Below, piece by piece: positions 42,375 to 50,824 of a stretch of 64,000 bases of DNA. The stretch lies in contig CAWISL010000008.1 in NCBI GenBank assembly GCA_963838795.1, positions 62,001-126,000 of the forward strand, written 5' to 3'. How positions within the stretch are numbered: the first letter of the stretch is position 1; each line of letters starts with the position of its first letter. Below the pieces are notes generated by a model. It was not told the DNA's origin. It worked only from the letters and a program-made list of their open reading frames with translations, and searched no databases. The stretch is from JAIBJN01 sp963838795 (GTDB lineage: Bacteria > Actinomycetota > Thermoleophilia > Gaiellales > Gaiellaceae). The translations under genes were made by a program, and so were the position numbers.

Positions 42375-43400
42375 CTAGGTTCCGTAGGTCTCTAGGCTCG
42401 AGAGGTTAGTCGCGACCTGCTCGTCGGGGACGGGGATGAAGAGATACTCCTCGGCGAGCGCGATCGAGTTCGTGAGGAAGTACTGGACGAATCCGTACAC
42501 CTCGGGCTTCGCGAGCGACGTCTCCTTCACGTAGATGTAGAGCGGACGCGAGAGCGGTGTGTACGTGCCGTCGCGTGCTGTGTCGACGGACGGGGCGACG
42601 CAGCCGTCACCGCCGTCGACCTCGAGGGCCTTCAGCGTGTCCGTGTTCTGCTCGTAGTAGGTGTAGCCCAGGTATCCCATGCCGCCGGGCTCCCCGGCGA
42701 CCGCCTGCACGATGACGTTGTCGTCCTCGCTCGCCGTGTAATCCGCCCGGCTGGCACCCTCCTCGCCGTTGATCACGTCGGTGAAGTAGTCGAACGTCCC
42801 GGAGTCGGTTCCCGGCCCTGCAAGCGCCAGAGCCTGGTCCGAGAAGCTCGGATCGATCTGGTTCCAGTTCTCGATCTTGCCCTCGGCCTTGGGCTCCCAG
42901 GTCGTCTTGAGCTGGTCGACCGTCAGGCAGGTGGCCCAGTCGTTCTCGATGTTGGCGATGACGGTGATCGCGTCGACGCCGACCTGGAACTCGACGTACT
43001 CGACGCCGGCCTCGGCGCAGAGCGGCACCTCTTCCTCTTCGTCGATCGGGCGGGACGCGTTCGAGATGTCGGTCTCGTCGGCGCAGAAGCGCTCGAAGCC
43101 GCCGCCGGTGCCGGAGGTTCCTACCTCGATGTTCACGTTCGGCTGCTCTCCGCGGTAGGCCTCCGCCGCCCCCGTCGTGAGGGGCCCTACCGTGCTCGAG
43201 CCGTCGATGATGATGTCGCCCGAAAGCTCTGCGGCCTCGGTGGTTGCCTCCCCCGTGGTTGCCGGCGCGTCTGCGCTGTCCTCGTCGTCGTCCCGGCCAC
43301 ACCCGGCGGCGCCGAGCGCCAGGATTGCGAGCGCCAGCAGGAGGAGGACGAGCCTCGGAATAGGACGATTTCCCACGGTTCTCCTTTCGCGTCGTTGCAT
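42375..43400 (-). CDS. pstS: Phosphate-binding lipoprotein PstS
   Basis: The protein has 341 residues. The signal peptide LVLLLLALAILALGAAGC ends in a lipobox with Cys34. The mature protein has the phosphate-binding loops DGSSTVGPLT, GTSGTGGGFERFC, NASRPIDEEE and GTDSGTFDYF. It captures phosphate outside the membrane for PstCAB. It is first in the pst operon and a three-repeat Pho box lies 46-74 bp upstream. Confidence 0.94.
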   Translation of the reverse strand: MQRRERRTVGNRPIPRLVLLLLALAILALGAAGCGRDDDEDSADAPATTGEATTEAAELSGDIIIDGSSTVGPLTTGAAEAYRGEQPNVNIEVGTSGTGGGFERFCADETDISNASRPIDEEEEVPLCAEAGVEYVEFQVGVDAITVIANIENDWATCLTVDQLKTTWEPKAEGKIENWNQIDPSFSDQALALAGPGTDSGTFDYFTDVINGEEGASRADYTASEDDNVIVQAVAGEPGGMGYLGYTYYEQNTDTLKALEVDGGDGCVAPSVDTARDGTYTPLSRPLYIYVKETSLAKPEVYGFVQYFLTNSIALAEEYLFIPVPDEQVATNLSSLETYGT

Positions 43401-43445
43401 CGAGGCGAGTGTCGCCGTGGCGTTCCGAGGAGTGGGCTGAAAGGC

Positions 43446-43474
43446 TGTAAACGACTGGTGAAGAGATGGTGAAG
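43446..43474 (-). promoter_or_regulatory. Pho box of the pst operon
   Basis: On the minus strand CTTCACC-N4-CTTCACC-N4-GTTTACA repeats with an 11-bp period, as in actinobacterial PhoP/PhoB boxes. It lies 46 bp before pstS. Confidence 0.8.
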
Positions 43475-43781
43475 CCGTCCTCGGTGCGAACGGTGCCGCG
43501 ATGAGCTTCCGACCGGTTCGCCGTCTAACGGATGAGACGCGCAGTCATGACGAGTGGCGGTCGAGGTGCGGTCACGTTGACGGGGAGCGAGGAGCCCTCG
43601 TCGCCGCGGGGTCCCGCCGGGCTGGATGAGGGGGGTGAGCGCCGTCCGTGCCGCCGTGAGCCATCCATGCGTCTGACGTGGGCGTCAAGACTGCTCGCTG
43701 CACGTGGCGGGACCGACGTCTCAGAATCGCCCATCTGCCGACGTCCGACACTGCCCGTGTGCCGCACGGTAGGAGCAGTGC
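43475..43781. other. Stretch without a supported gene
   Basis: Between the Pho box and the VOC gene I see no conserved frame, RNA or terminator. Confidence 0.4.
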
Positions 43782-44168
43782 TCAGGCCTTCGGATGCCAC
43801 AGCGCGATCTCGGCGCCGGCAGGTGCCGCCACGACGCTTCGCCACCCGGCGGGGCCTTCCCGTGGATCGAGCAGCACCGACGCGCCGAGCGCGCAGGCGC
43901 GTTCCGTTGCCTCGGAGACGTCGGCGACCTCGACGTAGGGCAGCCACAGGGAACCCTCCAGGTCACGTTCGACGACGCCGCCCTCGACCCCGTTGCTCAG
44001 CTCGAGCGCGAGGTACGATCCGCCGCCCACCGGGATCCTTTCCGCGCGCCAGCCGAAAAGCTGGGTGTAGAAGGCGCAGGCTCGCGGAAGGTTGCCGGTG
44101 TGGAGCTCCAGGTGAACGATGCGATTGTCGGCGGCCCGCGGCATTCCTGTCCCGTTTGACCGCCGCAC
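43782..44168 (-). CDS. VOC (glyoxalase/bleomycin-resistance) family protein
   Basis: The protein has 128 residues and one VOC module of beta-alpha-beta-beta-beta repeats: IVHLELHTGNLPRACAFYTQLFGW, YLALELSNGVEGGVV, WLPYVEVADVSEATERACALGA and PAGAEIALWHP. His and Glu residues at the module ends (HLEL; EIALW) can form the metal site. Substrate unknown. ATG 44144 (MPRAADN) is an alternative start. Confidence 0.8.
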   Translation of the reverse strand: MRRSNGTGMPRAADNRIVHLELHTGNLPRACAFYTQLFGWRAERIPVGGGSYLALELSNGVEGGVVERDLEGSLWLPYVEVADVSEATERACALGASVLLDPREGPAGWRSVVAAPAGAEIALWHPKA

Positions 44169-44230
44169 GGCGACGAAGTCATCGACGCCAGCGATGAGTT
44201 CGCTGCGCGTCCGCGGTCTAAGCTGGTGAG

Positions 44231-45271
44231 ATGGCCGTCACCTCGACTAGCTCGCTACAGGAACCAGCCTTGCTCGAGGCGGCTCGCGGCGGCGACGAGG
44301 ACGCGTTTCGTCGTCTCGTCGAGGGTCACCACGCCTCGCTTCATGCCCACTGTTACCGCATGCTGGGCTCCCTGCAGGACGCCGAGGACGCGCTCCAGGA
44401 GACCCTCCTACGCGCGTGGCGCGGCTTGGCCGCGTTCGAGGGTCGAAGCTCGGCTAACACGTGGCTCTACAGGATCGCGACCAACGCGTGCTTGGACGCA
44501 ATCTCGCGGCGTCCCAAGCGCGTTCTTCCGGTCGACTACGGCCCGCCGACCGCTCCCGACGTGGATGCCGGCCAGCCGCTAGTCGAGTCGGTGTGGGTCG
44601 AGCCCTACCCGGATGAAAGGCTGGGCCTCGCAGACGGCTATGCGGCGCCCGAGGCCCGCTACGAGCAGCGCGAGGCCGTCGAGCTTGCCTTCATCGCGGC
44701 GCTGCAGCATCTTCCGGCGCGCCAGCGCGCCGTGCTCATCCTCCGCGAGGTGCTCGGGTTCTCGGCACGCGAGGTATCGGAGACGCTGGAGACCACGGTT
44801 GCGTCGGTGAACAGCGCCCTGCAGCGTGCCCGCACAGCGATCGACGAGCGGCTCCCCGAGCAGAGCCAGCAGGCGACGCGGCGCTCGCTCGGCGACGAGC
44901 AGATCCGCGGCATCGTCGAGCGCTACGTCGATGCGTGGGAAAAGGGCGACGTCGAGGCGCTGCGCAGGCTGTTGGCGGAGGACGCCACCTTCTCGATGCC
45001 CCCGTGGGCGAGCTGGTGGCGCGGCCGCGAGACCATTGCCGGCTTCGCGGCGGCCGCGCACGAGTTTTGCGCCGAGGCGACCTCCCTTCCCATGCGCGCT
45101 AATGGGCAGGTGGCGATCGCCTACTACCACAAGGATGCGGACACGGGGCGCTACAAGCCCGCGGCGATCGACGTCATCACTCTCGAGGGCGTGCTGATCA
45201 AGGACATCACCGCCTTCGTCACCCCTCAGATCTTTCCGCGCTTCGGCTTGCCACCAGAGCTTGCGCCCTAG
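44231..45271 (+). CDS. ECF sigma factor, SigG-like with C-terminal SnoaL-like domain
   Basis: The protein has 346 residues. Sigma region 2 is FRRLVEGHHASLHAHCYRML, DAEDALQETLLRAWRGL and NTWLYRIATNACLD; the linker DYGPPTAPD, then PLVESVWVEPYPDE is characteristic of SigG-type factors; region 4 is LPARQRAVLILREVLGFSAREVSETL. From about residue 215 an NTF2/SnoaL-like domain (VERYVDAWEKGDVEALRRLLAEDATFSM) follows. Such tails regulate sigma activity in place of a classical anti-sigma factor. The inducing signal is unknown; a VOC gene is divergent. Confidence 0.88.
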   Translation: MAVTSTSSLQEPALLEAARGGDEDAFRRLVEGHHASLHAHCYRMLGSLQDAEDALQETLLRAWRGLAAFEGRSSANTWLYRIATNACLDAISRRPKRVLPVDYGPPTAPDVDAGQPLVESVWVEPYPDERLGLADGYAAPEARYEQREAVELAFIAALQHLPARQRAVLILREVLGFSAREVSETLETTVASVNSALQRARTAIDERLPEQSQQATRRSLGDEQIRGIVERYVDAWEKGDVEALRRLLAEDATFSMPPWASWWRGRETIAGFAAAAHEFCAEATSLPMRANGQVAIAYYHKDADTGRYKPAAIDVITLEGVLIKDITAFVTPQIFPRFGLPPELAP

Positions 45272-45283
45272 CAGGGTCGCCCT

Positions 45284-46255
45284 TCAGCGGGCCTGGAAGT
45301 TGCAGCGGATCGTGAGCCCGCGCCCCTTCGCGCCGGTTGCCTCCACCGTTCCGCCGGCCGACGTGACCACGTGCTTGACGATCGCGAGGCCCAGGCCGGT
45401 GCCGCGCGAGGCCCGGGCCTGGTCGGCCCGGTAGAAGCGCTCGAAGAGGCGGGGGAGGTCACGCTCGGCGACCCCGACCCCGTCGTCGGAGGCCACCAGC
45501 TCGACGCCGCCCTCTCCGTTCCGCGCGGCGAGCTTCAGGTGTGCGCCCGGGCCGGCGTAGCGCACGGAGTTCTGGGCGAGGTTCTGGACGACGACGCGGA
45601 TCATGCGCGGCCGCATCGGCAGCTCAGCGTCCTCGTCCGCCTCGACCTCGACGGCCACCCCGGCGCGGGCGGCCTGCTCCTCGAGGCCCTCGGCGACCTC
45701 GGTGAGGATGGGGAGGACGGGTGTCGTCCCGAGCCCCACCACCTCGTGGCCGGACTCCAGCTCGGAGAGAAAGAGAATGTCGTCGATCAGCTCCCGGATC
45801 TGGTCGACCTCGCCCTGGGCCTGCTCGACGAGCTCGACGACGTCGGCGTCGGGCAGGGTCGCGGTCTCCAGCAGCGCCAGCACGCGTGCGAGCGGCGTGC
45901 GCAGCTCGTGCGAGACGGCCGCCGTAAAGCCCGCCCGCAGCTCCTCGTAGGCGGCCATGTCTCCGGTGTCGCGCGCGTAGAGGATCGTCTCCCGCCGGCC
46001 GTCCACCTCGTACGGGATCGAGAGCGGCGCGTTGCGAAGGAGCGCGTCCGGGGCGGCGGCGCCCTCCTCGAGCCCGCCCAGGAGCTCGCGCGCCCGCCGG
46101 CTCGCGGTGACGACCCGGTCGTGCTCGTCGAGGACGACGACGATCTCCCGGCTCTCCTCGACGAGTGCGCGCCCGCGCCGCGCCTCCAGGCGAAGCTCTT
46201 CCAGCCCCGGGTCTGCCGGCAGGCCGTCATTCCTACGTCGGAGGAAGCGCCGCAC
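45284..46255 (-). CDS. Sensor histidine kinase (PhoR-like)
   Basis: The protein has 323 residues. A PAS-like segment (VVVLDEHDRVVTASRRARELLGG) precedes a HisKA domain with phosphoacceptor His116 (AAVSHELRTPLARVL) and a HATPase domain with VVQNLAQNSVRYAG, DDGVGVAERDLPRLFERFYR and GTGLGLAIVKHV. No membrane helix is present, unlike typical PhoR. It shares the locus with a PhoB/PhoP-type regulator 0.9 kb away and the pst genes, so phosphate sensing is the likely role. GTG start. Confidence 0.8.
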   Translation of the reverse strand: MRRFLRRRNDGLPADPGLEELRLEARRGRALVEESREIVVVLDEHDRVVTASRRARELLGGLEEGAAAPDALLRNAPLSIPYEVDGRRETILYARDTGDMAAYEELRAGFTAAVSHELRTPLARVLALLETATLPDADVVELVEQAQGEVDQIRELIDDILFLSELESGHEVVGLGTTPVLPILTEVAEGLEEQAARAGVAVEVEADEDAELPMRPRMIRVVVQNLAQNSVRYAGPGAHLKLAARNGEGGVELVASDDGVGVAERDLPRLFERFYRADQARASRGTGLGLAIVKHVVTSAGGTVEATGAKGRGLTIRCNFQAR

Positions 46256-46322
46256 CTCGCCCGGATCGTAGCCCGCGCTTCCGGCCGGGGAACAAATCCG
46301 CGGTCTGCCAGTCTCAATTCAC

Positions 46323-47066
46323 ATGAAGTGGAGGTGGGCAGCCCTGGTCGCGGCGGCGTTCGCGGTCGGACTCGCCACCGCCGGCTGCAGTCAGGCCGAG
46401 TCGGCCGAGGGCACGCCGACCGAGCCCGCTGCAAATCTTGATTGTCCGTTCCCGCTGCTCTGGAACGGCGTGCGCTACGAGCCCGGCATCGACCTTCCGC
46501 CTTCGTCGAAGCTGGGTTCCGAGATCGGCCCCGGCGTCGTTCTCGGCTGCGGCAGCGAGGAAATGGGTCACTACCCCGACGAGGACGTAGACGTCCGAAG
46601 AATTCAGGGCGTCGCCCCTTCCGTCGCGGTCGCGGCGCAGCTCGAGGATGCTGCCCGGCCGATCGTCTGGCTCGCGCCCGGCTACCTGGTCTCGAGCCCT
46701 CGCCACCCCCTGCACGCGGCGATCGTGGAGAGCTGGGGCCTGGACGACGGGCACGAAGGCTTCACGTGTGACGAAAGTCGTGCGACGAGGGCCAGAGCGC
46801 TCTCGACGCCGGCCCCGGGGCAGCCCCTGGAGGTCGAGGCGGACGATCCGGAGGTGGAGGCACTTCTCACCGCGCCGGGGACTCAGCGCCTCGTGTCCGT
46901 CGAGCCCGACACCGCCGTCTCAGGGCTCGAGCGGCATGGCGTCCCCTACGTCGAGCAGGGTGACGAGTTCGCGCTCACCGTCCGCGCCTGTGACGGGGAC
47001 GAGAGCGAGCCGGGCCTCGCCGGGATCCGCCTGCTCATCGCGGACAGCATCGACGGCAAGAGCTAG
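46323..47066 (+). CDS. Lipoprotein, DUF6281-like
   Basis: The protein has 247 residues. The signal peptide AALVAAAFAVGLATAGC gives a lipobox with Cys22. The mature part has CPFPLLWNGVRYEPG, then GPGVVLGCGSE and repeats of RIQGVAPSVAVAA, consistent with the uncharacterised DUF6281 actinobacterial family. Function unknown. It is divergent from the kinase and 96 bp before the response regulator. Confidence 0.6.
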   Translation: MKWRWAALVAAAFAVGLATAGCSQAESAEGTPTEPAANLDCPFPLLWNGVRYEPGIDLPPSSKLGSEIGPGVVLGCGSEEMGHYPDEDVDVRRIQGVAPSVAVAAQLEDAARPIVWLAPGYLVSSPRHPLHAAIVESWGLDDGHEGFTCDESRATRARALSTPAPGQPLEVEADDPEVEALLTAPGTQRLVSVEPDTAVSGLERHGVPYVEQGDEFALTVRACDGDESEPGLAGIRLLIADSIDGKS

Positions 47067-47084
47067 TCGCGACCCTGAGGTGGC

Positions 47085-47113
47085 GTTCACCACTTCTTCA
47101 CCATTTCGCTACC
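47085..47113 (+). promoter_or_regulatory. Pho box of the response regulator gene
   Basis: GTTCACC-N4-CTTCACC-N4-CGCTACC with 11-bp period, 50 bp before GTG 47163; suggests autoregulation. Confidence 0.75.
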
Positions 47114-47162
47114 GTTGTGCGACCCCGGGGCCCTGCCCCTGCGGGCAGAATCGTGGGGGACG

Positions 47163-47873
47163 GTGTCGAAGGTCCTGATCATCGAAGACGACGACGTCAT
47201 CGCCGAAGGGATGGCGCGGCACCTCACGTCGGCGGGCTTCGACCCGCTCTGGGTGAACAAGGGGGAGTCCGGCCTCGCGCGCCTCCGCTACGAGCGGCCC
47301 GACGTCTGCGTGCTCGACCTCATGCTTCCGGGCCTGGACGGGTGGAAGCTGATCGAGACCGCGCGCGAGGAGGGAATCGGGACGCCGATCGTCGTCGTCA
47401 GCGCGCGAGGGACGGAGCACGACCGGGTGCACGCCCTCGAGATCGGGGCGGACGACTACTTGGTGAAACCCTTCTCCATGAAGGAGCTTGTCGCGCGCGT
47501 GCGCGCGGCGGCTCGTCGCGGCATCCGCGTCCAGGACGAGCGCCGCGGCGAGCCAATCGAGATCGAGGAGCTGAAGGTCGACCCGCTGAACGTGCAGGCC
47601 TACGTGCGCGGGGAAAGCGCCGAGCTCACGCCCACAGAGTTCCGCCTTCTCTACGCGCTGGCGCTCGAGCGGGGCCGGGTCGTCACCCGGGACGAGCTCC
47701 TCCAGAAGGTGTGGGGCCGCCGCCTCACGCACCGCGACCGCACCGTGGACGTCTTCGTGCGCAAGATCAGGGACAAACTCGAGTCACTCGGTCCCGCGCA
47801 CACGTTCGTGCAGACCCGGTACGGCGTCGGTTACAAGCTCGACGCGGTCGCGAAGACGCCCTCCTCCCTTTAG
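47163..47873 (+). CDS. OmpR/PhoB-family response regulator
   Basis: The protein has 236 residues. The receiver domain has the acidic pocket IIEDDDV, phosphoacceptor Asp52 (VLDLMLPGLDGW), VSARG and Lys in DYLVKPFSMKELVARVRA. The winged-helix output domain is ELTPTEFRLLYALALERGRVVTRDELLQKVWG and RTVDVFVRKIRDKL, YGVGYKL. With the Pho box in front, the nearby kinase and the phosphate genes it is the likely PhoP/PhoB of this strain. GTG 47163 follows GTGGGGGA. Confidence 0.88.
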   Translation: MSKVLIIEDDDVIAEGMARHLTSAGFDPLWVNKGESGLARLRYERPDVCVLDLMLPGLDGWKLIETAREEGIGTPIVVVSARGTEHDRVHALEIGADDYLVKPFSMKELVARVRAAARRGIRVQDERRGEPIEIEELKVDPLNVQAYVRGESAELTPTEFRLLYALALERGRVVTRDELLQKVWGRRLTHRDRTVDVFVRKIRDKLESLGPAHTFVQTRYGVGYKLDAVAKTPSSL

Positions 47874-47884
47874 GATCGCGGCCT

Positions 47885-48274
47885 GTGTCCGTGATCGCCG
47901 ACCACATGTCGCGGGAGCTGCTCAAGGCCTCGCCCGACGAGTCCATCGCCGAGGCGGCTCAGCACATGGTCGCCCGCGGCGTCGGCGCCGTGCTCGTGAT
48001 GGACGGTGAGCGGCTGCAGGGGATCCTCACCGAGCGGGACATCTTGAAGGCCGTGGCGATGGGGCTCACCGAGAGCGCGCGCGTACGGGACTGGATGACG
48101 ACGAGCCCCGAGACGATCGAGGCCTCCGACGAGACGGGGCATGCGGCGGCGCTCATGATCCACGGCGGCTTCAGGCACCTGCCGGTGCTGGACGGCGGCG
48201 CGGTCGCTGGGATCATCTCCATCCGCGACCTGATGCGGGTCGCGCTCGACGACTCCGCCCCCCGCGGCGTCTAG
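47885..48274 (+). CDS. CBS-domain-pair protein
   Basis: The protein has 129 residues and two CBS motifs: MSRELLKASPDESIAEAAQ, then GAVLVMDGERLQGILTERDIL, and MTTSPETIEASDETGHAAA, then HLPVLDGGAVAGIISIRDLM. CBS pairs bind adenine nucleotides and regulate partner proteins. It follows the response regulator gene after 11 bp and is likely cotranscribed. GTG 47885. Confidence 0.85.
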   Translation: MSVIADHMSRELLKASPDESIAEAAQHMVARGVGAVLVMDGERLQGILTERDILKAVAMGLTESARVRDWMTTSPETIEASDETGHAAALMIHGGFRHLPVLDGGAVAGIISIRDLMRVALDDSAPRGV

Positions 48275-48357
48275 TTCGGACGGCGCGGCCCGATGAGTTT
48301 GCTCGGGCGCAACGGTCTTAGCTCACGTTCAGAGCAACCGGCGAAAGCGAGGCCGCG

Positions 48358-49734
48358 ATGAGGAAGATCCTCGAATCCCTTGATCTGGAGGAGCTGCGCA
48401 GCTCGTTCGCGGGCATCGTGCTCGGCCCTGCTGATCCCGAGTACGACTCCGCGCGCGTGTGCTTCAACGCTTCCGTCGACCGACGGCCGGCGGTGATCGC
48501 GCAGTGCGCCGAGCGGGCCGACGTCGCGAGTGCATTCGACTTCGCCCGCGCGCACGGCCTGGAGATCGCCGTGCGCGGAGGTGGGCACAATCCAGCCGGG
48601 CATTGCCTTCTCGACGACGGGCTCGTGATCGACCTCTCGCGGATGCGAGGCGTCGTAGTCGACGCCGAGGCGCGGGTCGCGCGGGCCGAGGGCGGGTCGA
48701 CCTGGTTGGACTTCGACGCGGCGACTCAGGCCTACGGTTTGGTGACCCCTGGAGGCGTGGTCGGCTCCACCGGTGTTTGCGGGCTCACGCTCGGCGGCGG
48801 GATCGGCCACCTGACGGCGCAGCACGGCCTGACCTGTGACAGCGTCCTCCGAGCCGAGCTCGTCACGCCGGGCGGTGAGGTCGTGCGCGCGAGCCGGGAC
48901 GAGAACCCGGAGCTCCTTTGGGGGCTCCGAGGCGGAGGCGGGAACTTCGGCGTCGCGACCTGGCTCGAGTTCCGCCTCTACCCGCTCGACAGTGTCGTCG
49001 GCGGCCTGCTCACGTTCGGCTCGAAGGGTGTTCGTGACGGGCTTCGTCGCTTTCGGGACGTGGTTGCGGGCTCTCCGCCCGACCTCAGCTGCCAGGCGCT
49101 CCTCCTCTTGGACGAGTCGCTGGCGCCGGCGCTCATGCTCCTTCCCTGCTACACGGGCAGGGATTCGGATCCGAGGTGGCTTGGCGACCTCCGGTCAGGG
49201 TCGGGGCTCGTCGAGGACACCGTACGCAAGCACTCGTTTTTCGAGCAGCAGCGGGTCGTCGACTCACCGTACGGGGAGAACAGGCATTACTGGAAGGGCC
49301 AGTTCGTGCACGAGCTTCCGGACGAGCTGATCGACGTGCTGCTCGACCGCCTCGTGGCATTGGGCCGGCCCCCGGGCGGGATTCTGATCGAGTCGTTGCA
49401 CGGCGCGCCGAAGGACGGCGGCCCCCCCGTCGGCGCCCTGGGCTTCCGTCACGCCGCCTTCAACGTGAGCGCGACCGCGACGTGGCAGAAACCGGCGCTC
49501 GACGACGAGTACATCGCCTGGGCGCGCGAGACGGCGGCGGCGATGGAGCCCTGGTCGCTCGGCGGCGGGTACGTCAACTACATGCAGGCCGACGAGCCGA
49601 TCGAGCGCGTGCGCGCCGCCTTCGGCGAGGAGGCCTTCGCGCGCCTGCAGGCGCTGAAGCGACGCTACGACCCTGCCAACGTGCTGCGGCGGAACCAGAA
49701 CATCTCCCCGGGGGCAACGCCTAGCCGCTCTTAA
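48358..49734 (+). CDS. FAD-binding oxidoreductase with BBE domain (PCMH-type)
   Basis: The protein has 458 residues and is a paralogue in architecture of that at 20930. Motifs are AVRGGGHNPAGHCLLDDGLVI (His for covalent FAD), GVCGLTLGGGIGHL, LRGGGGNFGVAT and the C-terminal YDPANVLRRNQNISPG. Substrate unknown. AAAGCGAGG lies upstream of ATG 48358. Confidence 0.85.
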   Translation: MRKILESLDLEELRSSFAGIVLGPADPEYDSARVCFNASVDRRPAVIAQCAERADVASAFDFARAHGLEIAVRGGGHNPAGHCLLDDGLVIDLSRMRGVVVDAEARVARAEGGSTWLDFDAATQAYGLVTPGGVVGSTGVCGLTLGGGIGHLTAQHGLTCDSVLRAELVTPGGEVVRASRDENPELLWGLRGGGGNFGVATWLEFRLYPLDSVVGGLLTFGSKGVRDGLRRFRDVVAGSPPDLSCQALLLLDESLAPALMLLPCYTGRDSDPRWLGDLRSGSGLVEDTVRKHSFFEQQRVVDSPYGENRHYWKGQFVHELPDELIDVLLDRLVALGRPPGGILIESLHGAPKDGGPPVGALGFRHAAFNVSATATWQKPALDDEYIAWARETAAAMEPWSLGGGYVNYMQADEPIERVRAAFGEEAFARLQALKRRYDPANVLRRNQNISPGATPSRS

Positions 49735-49741
49735 GCCGGAA

Positions 49742-49760
49742 CTTCACCACACCGGTTCCC
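49742..49760 (+). promoter_or_regulatory. Weak Pho-box-like pair
   Basis: CTTCACC (49742-49748) and GGTTCCC (49754-49760) are spaced 12 rather than 11 bp. It lies directly after the flavo-oxidoreductase stop and would point into 49761-49985. Confidence 0.35.
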
Positions 49761-49985
49761 ACGGACGGTGCGCGCTCGCCGAGACTCCGTTGGGAGCACC
49801 AAACCAACGCGACAGACAGCGACAAGATCCTCCCGGGAGCTCCATCCGGCTCGGCGCACCGGCCTTTCCGTGCAGGAGGCGGGCACCGTCCACCGTCCTG
49901 GCCGCCCGCGCACGCAGCCCCGGGCTCCCACTCGCACCGCCCAGGCAGCCCGCCGATTTCCTCGCCGGCGGGCTGCTGCCTTTTC
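49761..49985 (+). ncRNA. Candidate small RNA between a Pho-like box and a terminator
   Basis: About 220 bp lack a protein-like frame on either strand, are preceded by a Pho-box-like pair and end in a strong hairpin terminator. A regulated small RNA or a 5' leader is possible; no known RNA family is recognised. Confidence 0.25.
49944..49984 (+). terminator. Strong hairpin terminator
   Basis: CAGCCCGCCG pairs with CGGCGGGCTG around a 10-base loop and is followed by TTTT at 49981-49984. Confidence 0.75.
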
Positions 49986-49992
49986 CCACGAC

Positions 49993-50011
49993 GTTCACCA
50001 GACCGTTGCCC
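49993..50011 (+). promoter_or_regulatory. Weak Pho-box-like pair before the PHP gene
   Basis: GTTCACC (49993-49999) and GTTGCCC (50005-50011), spaced 12 bp, lie 32 bp before ATG 50044. Confidence 0.4.
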
Positions 50012-50043
50012 ATGCGCTCGCGCCGGCATCGGACACTCCGGTC

Positions 50044-50769
50044 ATGGAACCTGCACTTCTTTGCGAGCTTCACGCCCACACGACCTGGAGCGACGGCGAG
50101 CTTACGCCGCGCGAGCTCGTCGACCTCTACGGCCGAGCCGGCTTCGACGTCCTCTGCATCACGGATCACGTGTTGCGCTCGGACGATCCCTGGCACCTCC
50201 CGGAATCGTGCGTCCACGAGGCGAACTTCGGCTCCTACCTCGCCGCGGTCGAGGCGGAGGCCGAGCGGGCCCGGGCACTCTACGACCTGCTCGTCGTGCC
50301 GGGGCTCGAGGTGACGCACAACCAGGAGGATCCGGACCTCGCCGCGCACGCCGTCGCGGTCGGGCTCCGCGAGCTCGTCTCGCCCGACGAAGGGCTCGTC
50401 GGGTCGCTGCTCGCCGCCCGGGAGGCCGGCGCCGCCGTCCTCGCCGCCCATCCTCACGGGCCCGACGGCGATCCCGTTCCCGCGCGGATGACGCGGCGCT
50501 TCTGGCGCGAATGGGAGACGCTCTCGCCGCTCGTCCATCGCGCGGAGCTGTTCAACGGCTCCGACGTCTACAGCTGGATCGCAGGCGCCGCGGTGCCCCC
50601 GGTGGCGAGCGGCGACACCCATTCGCTCGAGCACCTCTCCTCCTGGAAGACACTGGTCCCGTGCGCCAAGGACGAGGAGGCGCTCGTCGCCTTCCTGCGC
50701 TCTGCAAGCCCGGCCTACCTGATTCCGTTTCGGGCCGAGCCGGCCGTCGGGGCGGCCGCGGCCGCGTAG
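50044..50769 (+). CDS. PHP-domain phosphoesterase
   Basis: The protein has 241 residues. The PHP metal motifs are ELHAHTTWSDGELTP, ITDHVLR, VVPGLEVTHNQED, LAAHPHG and ASGDTHSLEHL. These form a trinuclear metal centre that hydrolyses phosphate esters such as histidinol phosphate or nucleotide monophosphates. Placement in a phosphate region with a weak Pho box suggests phosphorus scavenging; because hisN/hisK is not visible in the his operon, a histidinol phosphatase role is an alternative. Confidence 0.8.
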   Translation: MEPALLCELHAHTTWSDGELTPRELVDLYGRAGFDVLCITDHVLRSDDPWHLPESCVHEANFGSYLAAVEAEAERARALYDLLVVPGLEVTHNQEDPDLAAHAVAVGLRELVSPDEGLVGSLLAAREAGAAVLAAHPHGPDGDPVPARMTRRFWREWETLSPLVHRAELFNGSDVYSWIAGAAVPPVASGDTHSLEHLSSWKTLVPCAKDEEALVAFLRSASPAYLIPFRAEPAVGAAAAA

Positions 50770-50773
50770 CCGT

Positions 50774-50802
50774 CTTCTCCGGCTCTTCACCGGATCGTCA
50801 CC
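50774..50802 (+). promoter_or_regulatory. Pho box of ppk1
   Basis: CTTCTCC-N4-CTTCACC-N4-CGTCACC with 11-bp period, 23 bp before ATG 50825. A GGCTCCC/GGGAGCC hairpin lies between it and the start. Confidence 0.75.
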
Positions 50803-50824
50803 CCGGCTCCCACGGGGAGCCGGA

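Noticed and set aside
49761..49985. Known riboswitch (cobalamin, SAM, glycine) before the PHP gene
   Set aside because: None of their hallmark conserved boxes is visible.
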